Of a stretch of 55,698 nucleotides of DNA, positions 25,591 through 33,767 are shown one piece after another. Every line of letters begins with the position of its first letter. Position 1 is the stretch's first letter. The position numbers were made by a program, and so were the translations under genes. The notes under the pieces are model-generated. The model saw only the letters and a list, made by a program, of their open reading frames with translations, was not told the origin of the DNA and did no database searches. Source of the DNA: Roseovarius sp. GTDB lineage: Bacteria; Pseudomonadota; Alphaproteobacteria; Rhodobacterales; Rhodobacteraceae. The DNA lies in the NCBI GenBank assembly GCA_029212365.1, contig JARGOC010000022.1, positions 1 to 55,698 on the forward strand, written 5' to 3'.

Positions 25591-25615
25591 TTAACGATAG
25601 TTAATGAAAAGTTAA
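25591..25615. promoter_or_regulatory. Candidate CtrA-type site upstream of the luxR module
   Basis: TTAA half-sites occur at 25591, 25601 and 25612. The last two form TTAA-TGAAAAG-TTAA, matching the CtrA consensus TTAA-N7-TTAA. They lie 13-37 bases upstream of the small ORF start on the minus strand. The CtrA link is inferred from the motif and from the known quorum-sensing/CtrA connection in Rhodobacterales; the region is AT-rich, so chance is possible. Confidence 0.45.
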
Positions 25616-25733
25616 TTCTAGTATAGCGTGTAATTTTTTTGCCTCCAATTCGCAAAAATGCCCTCCCCAAAAATAGCGGGGTGAGGTCTCTCTAACCCAT
25701 TGAAATCATTTAATCGGCTTCCGGGAATGCGTT

Positions 25734-25771
25734 CGCCCGCACCGGTTTGAGACCGATGCGGGCGTTTGTTT
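25734..25771. terminator. Strong hairpin downstream of ccr
   Basis: CGCCCGCA (25734-25741) pairs with TGCGGGCG (25757-25764), extended by CGGT/ACCG inside a five-base loop. The T-rich tail TTTGTTT (25765-25771) is on the plus side, while ccr reads toward it on the minus strand. It is best read as the transcription barrier between ccr and the quorum-sensing genes. Nothing else but AT-rich promoter-like DNA is seen in 25579-25809. Confidence 0.65.
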
Positions 25772-25809
25772 CCATACTGGAAAATTAATGTTTAGGTTGA
25801 ATAGGGCGC

Positions 25810-27099
<1,290 letters not shown>

Positions 27100-27122
27100 T
27101 GTCAGTCTCCTTAGTGTTGAAA

Positions 27123-27138
27123 TTGCCGCAACGCAGAA
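27123..27138 (-). promoter_or_regulatory. EMC-pathway regulatory element upstream of ccr
   Basis: On the minus strand this reads TTCTGCGTTGCGGCAA, identical to 68-83 upstream of mcl2. It is 23 bases before the ccr start codon, so it would lie within or just below the promoter. The remaining leader (27139-27240) contains further TTGC-type words (TTGCGTG, TGCAACTGCA). The regulator is not identified. Confidence 0.5.
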
Positions 27139-27240
27139 TCGCGGTATTGCCCTTGAAATATCCACCGACACGCAACAATGCAATGCCTAGAGTGGGAATT
27201 TTGTAATTATATAACCGTGCAGTTGCAGAAAAACTAAGCG

Positions 27241-28614
27241 CTAATCGCTGCACTCGCAAAATAGATGGGCGATTGTGGCCGCGTAGTATTCCAGCAACGG
27301 GCGTTCATGTTCGACAATTTCGATGCCCTTATCCGTGGTTGTGACAAAACCACGCTTACGCAGAATGCGCAAACCGACCTCGGCAGAATAGCCGTGATCG
27401 CTGCGCGGCACGTGGATATGGGCCTCAGGCAGGGTGCCCATCACCGCGGCCATCTCGGTGTTGAGGGCCTCTTCTGAGATTGGTCCATCCGCCTGCAACA
27501 ACACGCGCGCCGCCAGAGGTACCGGTAGCACAGGGACTTCCTGCCCAATCCGGTGCATTAACAAGCGGCCCAATGCCTTGACGCCTCCTGTGGGGTTAGC
27601 ACGGCGAAACTCGGACAGGGACACTGGCGCGCCAAAACTGACAGCCGCATAGCCATGCCGGTGGTATTGCCCCGATATGCGCAGCCATATTTGTTTCAAC
27701 ACAAAGCCGGTGACCACGCTGATGCGGGCGCGAAAACGGCGGTCGCCTTTTTGACCTGCTGCCACCAGAATACGATCCTCAAGCACGCGGTCATAGTTCA
27801 AGGCCACCGGCACAAAGACCACATCGCGTGCGCCCTCATCTGCGCGCCCATCGACCACATATTTCAACAGGCCCAACTTGGGCGGAGCCAAAGCGCCGTC
27901 CAATGACAGCCCGCCTTCGGGGAAAATAGCCTGTGTGACGCCGCCATCAGTGGCCAGTTGCACATAGCGCTCTAGTACACGGCGATACAGATCATTGCGG
28001 GATTTACGCCGGATGAAATAGGCCCCCATCGCTTTGATCAAACGGCTCAGCGGCCAGACCTGTGCCCATTCACCTACGGCATATGACAAAGCCGAGCGTT
28101 CTGCCGCCAACCAGGTGACCAGCACATAATCCATGTTCGAGCGGTGGTTCATCACAAAGATCACGGTTGCGTCCTTGTCCACTCCGCTCAGGGCGTCTTC
28201 GCTGAAGTGGCCCAAACGGACGCGGTACAACGACCGGCTGAGGAATTTTGCGAATCGGATCGCAACACCGAAATAGGCGGTGGCCGAAAACCCCGGAACA
28301 ATTTCCCGCGCGTATCGTTTGGCTTGCTCAAAGGCTACGTTTTCGGGGATACCCTCGGCCTGGGCGTGCTCGGCAACGGCCTGGCTGATCACCGGATCAT
28401 AGATCACCCGCTGGATCATGTCATAGCGCCGCGCCAGCTTGAACGGCTCAATCGGGCGCTCCAGCTTTTCATTCAGCTTTGCCACGGCCTTTTCCATCCG
28501 ACGGCGAAAGAACCAGCGCACGGACGGAAACAGGAAATGCGAGGCGAAGGTCACCGCCGCAAAGCCCACCAGCAAAACCAGTACCCAGATGGGCATTTCG
28601 ATTGATTTGGTCAT
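27241..28614 (-). CDS. PlsB-like glycerol-3-phosphate / 1-acyl-glycerol-3-phosphate acyltransferase
   Basis: Protein of 457 aa with an N-terminal helix (about 8-25) that anchors it in the inner membrane. The acyltransferase blocks are NHRSNMDYV (HX4D), GAYFIRRKSRND, IFPEGGLSLDG and VPVALNYDRVLED; the last resembles PlsB-type enzymes more than PlsC. It is much shorter than E. coli PlsB (about 800 aa). It would acylate glycerol-3-phosphate or its monoacyl form in phospholipid synthesis. It lies between ccr and ecm, divergent from ecm. The start at 28614 lacks a clear Shine-Dalgarno sequence. Confidence 0.82.
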   Translation of the reverse strand: MTKSIEMPIWVLVLLVGFAAVTFASHFLFPSVRWFFRRRMEKAVAKLNEKLERPIEPFKLARRYDMIQRVIYDPVISQAVAEHAQAEGIPENVAFEQAKRYAREIVPGFSATAYFGVAIRFAKFLSRSLYRVRLGHFSEDALSGVDKDATVIFVMNHRSNMDYVLVTWLAAERSALSYAVGEWAQVWPLSRLIKAMGAYFIRRKSRNDLYRRVLERYVQLATDGGVTQAIFPEGGLSLDGALAPPKLGLLKYVVDGRADEGARDVVFVPVALNYDRVLEDRILVAAGQKGDRRFRARISVVTGFVLKQIWLRISGQYHRHGYAAVSFGAPVSLSEFRRANPTGGVKALGRLLMHRIGQEVPVLPVPLAARVLLQADGPISEEALNTEMAAVMGTLPEAHIHVPRSDHGYSAEVGLRILRKRGFVTTTDKGIEIVEHERPLLEYYAATIAHLFCECSD

Positions 28615-28711
28615 GCGGGGACATTCGCAGTAATGGCGGGCAGCGTAAATACGCGCTGTGGATTTGAGGCCGCCTGACAAACAGAAGGGGATGGCAGGGC
28701 TGCACGGAAAT

Positions 28712-28725
28712 TCATGCGCGCATGA
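28712..28725. promoter_or_regulatory. Perfect 14-bp palindrome in the PlsB-like/ecm divergent region
   Basis: TCATGCGCGCATGA is a perfect palindrome located about 87 bases upstream of ecm and about 98 upstream of the acyltransferase start. It may be an operator shared by the divergent genes. No known family consensus is recognised. Confidence 0.35.
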
Positions 28726-28768
28726 TTATTACAAAAGAGGTTGCCAAAGGGTAATATGATAACTTATG

Positions 28769-28780
28769 CTGCGTCGCAGC
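28769..28780. promoter_or_regulatory. Palindrome related to the mcl2/ccr element, upstream of ecm
   Basis: CTGCGTCGCAGC differs at two of twelve positions from the CTGCGTTGCGGC core shared by mcl2 and ccr, and with the preceding G gives the palindrome GCTGCG-T-CGCAGC (28768-28780). It lies 31 bases before the ecm start codon, close to the spacing seen for ccr. The relation is inferred and weaker than the mcl2/ccr identity. Confidence 0.35.
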
Positions 28781-28811
28781 GTGATTGTGAAACCGTTGAA
28801 AGGGAATCGAG

Positions 28812-30809
28812 ATGACCCAGACAAAAGACCGAAATTCTGGTTTGCCCGATCGCCAAGCCGATCGTCCCTGGTTGATCCGGACCTATGCCGGGCATTCCAC
28901 AGCTACAGCGTCAAATGCGCTTTATCGGGCCAATTTGGCCAAGGGGCAAACCGGCCTGTCTGTGGCCTTCGATCTGCCGACACAAACGGGCTATGATTCT
29001 GATCACGAACTGGCGCGCGGTGAAGTGGGCAAAGTTGGTGTGCCTGTGTGCCATCTGGGCGATATGCGCAGCCTGTTTCAGGACATTCCGCTGGATCAGA
29101 TGAACACCTCAATGACGATCAATGCCACAGCACCTTGGTTGCTGGCGCTCTATATAGCCGTGGCCGAAGAACAGGGCGCAGACATCACCCAGCTGCAAGG
29201 CACCGTGCAAAACGATCTGATCAAGGAATACCTGTCGCGCGGGACCTATATCTGCCCGCCGAAGCCCAGCCTGAAACTGATCGGTGATGTGGCCGAGTAT
29301 TGTTATACGAATGTACCCAAATGGAACCCGATGAACGTGTGTTCCTATCATCTGCAAGAGGCCGGCGCGACACCCGAACAGGAGCTTGCCTTTGCCCTTG
29401 CCACCGCCATTGCGGTGCTGGACGAGCTGAAGACACGTGTGCCTGAGGCGGATTTCCCGGCATTGGCTGGCCGTATTTCCTTTTTCGTCAATGCGGGCAT
29501 CCGTTTCGTCACAGAAATGTGCAAGATGCGGGCTTTTGTGGATCTATGGGATGAAATTCTGCAAACCCGGTATGGCGTTGAGAATCCCAAGTTCCGCCGG
29601 TTCCGGTATGGCGTGCAGGTCAACTCACTGGGTCTGACGGAACAGCAGCCGGAAAACAATGTCTATCGTATCCTGATTGAAATGCTGGCGGTGACGCTCT
29701 CCAAAAATGCCCGTGCCCGTGCGGTGCAATTGCCCGCCTGGAACGAGGCATTGGGCCTGCCGCGCCCCTGGGATCAGCAATGGTCGATGCGTATGCAGCA
29801 AATCCTGGCCTATGAAACCGATCTGCTGGAATTCGATGATCTGTTTGATGGGAACCCGGCGGTGGATGCCAAGGTCGAAGCGCTCAAGGATGGCGCACGC
29901 CGTGAGCTGGCCAATCTTGATGGGATGGGCGGGGCAGTCGGCTCGATCGAGTATATGAAATCCCGGCTGGTGGACAGCAATGCCGAACGCCTGGGCCGGA
30001 TTGAAGCCAATGAAACGGTGGTTGTCGGCGTCAACAAATGGACGACAGGCGAGCCATCCCCCCTGCAAACCGAAGACGGCGGCATTATGGTTGTTGATCC
30101 GGCAGTAGAGCAGGAACAGATCAACCGTTTGAACAGCTGGAAATCGGATCGGGACAATGATGCGGTAAAAGCCGCGCTGGTGGCATTGCGCGCTGCTGCG
30201 GAACAAGGCGAAAACGTTATGCCGGCCTCAATTGCCGCCGCCAAAGTGGGTGTCACCACGGGCGAATGGGCCGGGCAAATGCGCGCAGTCTTTGGGGAAT
30301 ACCGCGGGCCAACAGGCGTTTCGGCTAGCCCATCAAATAAAACTGAAGGGCTGGATGACATCCGCGAGGCGGTGAACAAGGTCAGTGATCGCCTGGGCAA
30401 ACGCCTGAAATTCCTGGTGGGCAAGCCGGGCCTTGATGGCCATTCTAACGGCGCCGAGCAGATTGCCTTTCGTGCCCGCGATTGCGGCATGGATATCGCC
30501 TATGATGGTATCCGCCTGACCCCCGAACAGATCGTATCGTCGGCCAAAGATGACGGTGCACATGTGATCGGGCTGTCGATCCTGTCGGGCAGTCACATCC
30601 CACTGGTTGAAGATCTCATTGCCCGGATGCGTGCAGACGGCCTAGGCGATGTGCCTTTGATTGTTGGCGGCATTATCCCGGATGAGGACGCCACGCGCTT
30701 GTTGGAAATGGGCGTTGCACGGGTTTATACCCCCAAGGATTTCGAGCTGAACACCATCATGATGGATATCGTGGCGCTGGCCGACTCAGAGGCGGTAGCG
30801 GCCGAATAA
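28812..30809 (+). CDS. ecm: Ethylmalonyl-CoA mutase (B12-dependent)
   Basis: Single-chain coenzyme B12-dependent acyl-CoA mutase of 665 aa. The N-terminal TIM barrel (about 15-500) carries the substrate segment AFDLPTQTGYDSDH, and the C-terminal cobalamin-binding domain (about 530-660) has the DGHSNGAEQ (DxHxxG) motif with GLSILSGSH and GGIIP. It converts ethylmalonyl-CoA to methylsuccinyl-CoA. The length, lack of the extended methylmalonyl-CoA mutase N-terminus, and proximity to ccr favour Ecm over methylmalonyl-CoA mutase. GAAAGGGAAT precedes the ATG. Confidence 0.93.
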   Translation: MTQTKDRNSGLPDRQADRPWLIRTYAGHSTATASNALYRANLAKGQTGLSVAFDLPTQTGYDSDHELARGEVGKVGVPVCHLGDMRSLFQDIPLDQMNTSMTINATAPWLLALYIAVAEEQGADITQLQGTVQNDLIKEYLSRGTYICPPKPSLKLIGDVAEYCYTNVPKWNPMNVCSYHLQEAGATPEQELAFALATAIAVLDELKTRVPEADFPALAGRISFFVNAGIRFVTEMCKMRAFVDLWDEILQTRYGVENPKFRRFRYGVQVNSLGLTEQQPENNVYRILIEMLAVTLSKNARARAVQLPAWNEALGLPRPWDQQWSMRMQQILAYETDLLEFDDLFDGNPAVDAKVEALKDGARRELANLDGMGGAVGSIEYMKSRLVDSNAERLGRIEANETVVVGVNKWTTGEPSPLQTEDGGIMVVDPAVEQEQINRLNSWKSDRDNDAVKAALVALRAAAEQGENVMPASIAAAKVGVTTGEWAGQMRAVFGEYRGPTGVSASPSNKTEGLDDIREAVNKVSDRLGKRLKFLVGKPGLDGHSNGAEQIAFRARDCGMDIAYDGIRLTPEQIVSSAKDDGAHVIGLSILSGSHIPLVEDLIARMRADGLGDVPLIVGGIIPDEDATRLLEMGVARVYTPKDFELNTIMMDIVALADSEAVAAE

Positions 30810-30830
30810 AATCCGTGCCCGTGAACGCGC

Positions 30831-31754
30831 CTAGCTGACACCGCCCACAAATGTGCCTTCGCCATGATTTGTGCGGTTGAGGAAAAAGACAGGTCCGCCT
30901 TCTTTTAGGCGGATTGAATTGCCGGGGCCAAGGATCTGATTATTCTCGCCAATTAGCGTGAAATCCAGCTTGCCCCGCAGACTAGAGCGATTGCGCATCA
31001 CCGCGAGAGGGCGCCCATTTTCGCAAATCATTGCGCCGTTCTCAAAAACAACGCTCGCGGTGTAGCCATGTATTGTGATGTCCCAGCAGGCATCAGCTTT
31101 CACCAAAATTGGTTTCGCGGGTGGCGATGTAGGTGGTGAGGTGGTTGCGGCATTGGCCGTGCCTGTTGTGATCCAACCATCCGAGGCTGACCCAGCGCCA
31201 TCCGCGCCCTGTTGCCCTTGCACACCAGCTGGCCCAGATGGCCCCTGACTGCCCATTGGCCCTTGTGGCCCGGCGTCGCCTCTCTCGCCTTTTGCGCCCG
31301 CTGGACCTGACGGACCGGCTGGTCCTGCCTCCCCCTTTGGTCCGCGCAATGCATCCGCGTGGTTTTGTGCCAAAACCGCTGCCAACGCCGCCATATCAAT
31401 GGTTGGGGTGGTGGTGCTGTCGCCCATCGTTTCGCTCATTGCTTCAACTTTGCTGCGCAACCCGCTGATATCAGATTCAATTTGGGCGATTGTGGCTTTG
31501 CTGGCCCCGATTGTTTTTTGCGCAAAAAGCTGCGCCTCAAGGTCTTTGATGGTTTTGAGATGCACCTCATTCTGATTGCGCAGATTGCCTTGAATAATCT
31601 CAAGCTGGGTCAGCCGCTTTTCAAATCCCTGCACGATTGGTGCTTCGCTGATACGCGCGCCTGAATTGGTTTGTAGCTGAATGCCCGCATAGCCGATGAT
31701 CCCGACGACAATAGCTGCCCCAGCCCCAATCCACGCATCTCGTTGCGTTACCAT
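30831..31754 (-). CDS. Membrane-anchored collagen-like protein
   Basis: Protein of 307 aa with a clear modular layout: one N-terminal membrane helix (about 7-24), a polar helical/coiled-coil region (about 40-110), a linker, 17 uninterrupted Gly-X-Y triplets (residues 138-188, starting GPKGEAGPAGPSGPAG), a Thr/Pro-rich spacer, and a C-terminal beta-rich domain (about 210-307). Two Cys in the C-terminal domain (ADACWD, GAMICENG) could form a disulfide. Collagen repeats need trimerisation, which the coiled coil could nucleate. ATG 31754 follows GAGGAGG. The function is unknown; a periplasmic or surface stalk is inferred. Confidence 0.8.
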   Translation of the reverse strand: MVTQRDAWIGAGAAIVVGIIGYAGIQLQTNSGARISEAPIVQGFEKRLTQLEIIQGNLRNQNEVHLKTIKDLEAQLFAQKTIGASKATIAQIESDISGLRSKVEAMSETMGDSTTTPTIDMAALAAVLAQNHADALRGPKGEAGPAGPSGPAGAKGERGDAGPQGPMGSQGPSGPAGVQGQQGADGAGSASDGWITTGTANAATTSPPTSPPAKPILVKADACWDITIHGYTASVVFENGAMICENGRPLAVMRNRSSLRGKLDFTLIGENNQILGPGNSIRLKEGGPVFFLNRTNHGEGTFVGGVS

Positions 31755-31842
31755 TACTCGCCTCCTCGTTTCCCCGTACTTAAATGGAGAACGGAATGGT
31801 GTTCGTGTCAACCGATAGCTGCGCGCCAGCCCCGGTTACGCA

Positions 31843-32328
31843 TCACTCAGAGGAGGTCTCGGCCTTAGTCGATTCAGCGGCCATCTGCGCCTCGGCGGCT
31901 TTTTGCGCCTCAATGGCTTTGGCGGCCTTGGCCTGTTGTGCTTCATAAGCAGCTTTCTGGGTGCGCATCACCTCAACCTGAGCCGAAATACGCGCTGTCA
32001 GCTCGGCGCTGTCTTGCGAGGCCTTGGTGATTGCCAGGTATTCGTCTGGCGTTATTCCTTTTGCCCGTTCCACCAGTTGAATCGCCACGCGATCCGCCTC
32101 GGCACGCAGTTCATTCTGGGCCTCTTCGCTGGGGGCATTGCCGATTTTGTTGGTGTATTCCGAGCGCAGGGATTCCAGCGCAATGGCCGCTGTAACAAAG
32201 GACTCAATCTGTGCATCGGTCACTGTTTCGGCCGTGATCGGTGCTTGTTCTTGCGCGACAATGGCCATCGGTGTTGCTGTCAGGGCAAGGGCCAGCAATG
32301 TGGCATTCAGGATCGGTTTGAGGGTCAC
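31843..32328 (-). CDS. DUF4168 domain secreted protein
   Basis: About 161 aa with a signal peptide (about 1-26, ending AIVAQ) and a helical DUF4168-like region (TDAQIESFVTAAIALESLR to GITPDEYLAITKASQDS), then a charged Ala/Gln/Lys-rich tail (about 120-161) likely to be helical. GTG at 32328 is the start, with GGAG nine bases upstream; it puts the signal peptide at the N-terminus. The gene lies 88 bases upstream of the collagen-like gene on the same strand, so they may form a pair. Function unknown. Confidence 0.72.
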   Translation of the reverse strand: MTLKPILNATLLALALTATPMAIVAQEQAPITAETVTDAQIESFVTAAIALESLRSEYTNKIGNAPSEEAQNELRAEADRVAIQLVERAKGITPDEYLAITKASQDSAELTARISAQVEVMRTQKAAYEAQQAKAAKAIEAQKAAEAQMAAESTKAETSSE

Positions 32329-32510
32329 TTGGCTGCTCCGTTTTTGTTGTGCCACGGTGTTTGAACCGCGGTCCTTCCCTTTCACATGGGGTATATTGAT
32401 GCCAATCGCAAATCTTTCGGCACATATATGCCCGTCCAAAGGCCACAATCCGCTGGTAACGCAGGGAGTTTCTTAGCAAACTGGGATCAACAGTAGCCAA
32501 GGATACTCTG

Positions 32511-32954
32511 ATGAGTCTGACCATTCGCCCGATTGAGCCCAGCGATGACGCCGCATGGCGTGCATTGTGGACCGCCTATCTGGAGTATTACGAGACGAGC
32601 GTTCCCGAGGAGGTCTATCACACCACGTTCGCGCGGCTTTTGTCTGCGGATCACCCAGATCAATGGGGGTTTCTGGCGGTGCAGGGCGAAACACCCGTAG
32701 GGTTGGTGCATGCTATTTATCACGCGCATAATTGGCGGGTGGACCGGGTGTGCTATTTGCAGGATCTCTTTGCGGATCCTTCTGTGCGTGGCATGGGGGT
32801 CGGGCGCAAATTGATTGAGGCGGTCTATGCACAAGCCGATGCCGATGGTTGCCCTTCGGTCTATTGGATGACACAGGATTTCAACCACACGGCCCGCCAG
32901 CTTTATGATCGCATTGCGCAGCTGACGCCCTTCATCAAATACGCAAGGAGCTAA
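32511..32954 (+). CDS. GNAT family N-acetyltransferase
   Basis: Protein of 147 aa. The acetyl-CoA-binding motif is [22 protein letters not shown] (Q/RxxGxG), preceded by a YLQDLFADP strand and followed by [20 protein letters not shown]. The substrate is unknown. It starts a short operon with deoD, which begins four bases after its stop. Confidence 0.87.
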   Translation: MSLTIRPIEPSDDAAWRALWTAYLEYYETSVPEEVYHTTFARLLSADHPDQWGFLAVQGETPVGLVHAIYHAHNWRVDRVCYLQDLFADPSVRGMGVGRKLIEAVYAQADADGCPSVYWMTQDFNHTARQLYDRIAQLTPFIKYARS

Positions 32955-32958
32955 CGCC

Positions 32959-33663
32959 ATGACCATCCACATCGGTGCCGCGAAGGGCGATATTGCCGAA
33001 ACGGTTCTGATGCCGGGGGATCCACTGCGGGCCAAATGGGTGGCCGAAACGTTTTTGACAGATGCGCGCGAGGTGAACGCCGTGCGCGGCATGCTGGGCT
33101 ATACCGGCACCTGGAAGGGACACCGCGTGTCTGTGCAAGGCTCAGGCATGGGCATGGCCAGCCTGTCAATTTATACCAACGAGCTGATCCGTGACTACGG
33201 TGCAAAAACCCTGATCCGGATTGGGTCATGCGGCGGGATGCAGCCCCATGTTGCCCTGCGTGATGTGGTGCTTGCAATGACGGCCACATCTGTTTGCACG
33301 CCGTCCTCCACCATTCTGCGCGAGTTGAACTATGCCCCATGTGCCGATTTTGGCCTGCTGCGTGATGCCGCCGCCAAGGCCGATGCGATGGATGTCCCGA
33401 CCCATGTGGGCGGCATCTATTCGTCTGATACATTTTATGATGAACGCCCCGATCTGAACGATCAGATGGTGCGCCACGGAATTTTGGCCGTGGAAATGGA
33501 AGCGGCCGAACTATATACTGTCGCAGCCCGGTTTGGCGTGCGCGCATTGGCCGTTCTGACGGTATCGGACCATCTGCAAACCGGCGAGGCCATGGACAGT
33601 AGCGCCCGCGAAAGCAGTTTCTCGGATATGATCGAAATCGCCCTTACCGCCGCATTTGCGTGA
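32959..33663 (+). CDS. deoD: Purine-nucleoside phosphorylase (DeoD type)
   Basis: Protein of 234 aa, the usual length for hexameric DeoD. It shows [16 protein letters not shown] with the phosphate-binding region, RIGSCGGMQ, the substrate motif VEMEAAELY, and the catalytic-Asp region [11 protein letters not shown]. It cleaves purine (deoxy)nucleosides with phosphate to free base and (deoxy)ribose-1-phosphate. It is a logical downstream partner of the BMP-type nucleoside importer at 5.3-10.9 kb, although not adjacent. Confidence 0.93.
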   Translation: MTIHIGAAKGDIAETVLMPGDPLRAKWVAETFLTDAREVNAVRGMLGYTGTWKGHRVSVQGSGMGMASLSIYTNELIRDYGAKTLIRIGSCGGMQPHVALRDVVLAMTATSVCTPSSTILRELNYAPCADFGLLRDAAAKADAMDVPTHVGGIYSSDTFYDERPDLNDQMVRHGILAVEMEAAELYTVAARFGVRALAVLTVSDHLQTGEAMDSSARESSFSDMIEIALTAAFA

Positions 33664-33683
33664 CATCCGGTCTCGCGGCACCA

Positions 33684-33703
33684 GCCCCCTGCATACCGGG
33701 GGC
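33684..33703. terminator. GC-rich hairpin between convergent deoD and glnD
   Basis: GCCCCC (33684-33689) pairs with GGGGGC (33698-33703) over an eight-base loop. There is no T-run, but the position between two convergent genes fits a bidirectional barrier. Confidence 0.4.
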
Positions 33704-33767
33704 GGCACGATGCGCCAATCCAAAAATAGTCTTGTGGCGACGCCACTCAATTGGGTCACGCCCGCAC

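Noticed and set aside
28812..30809. Methylmalonyl-CoA mutase instead of ethylmalonyl-CoA mutase
   Set aside because: Length, single-chain organisation and linkage to ccr fit Ecm better; a profile comparison would settle it.
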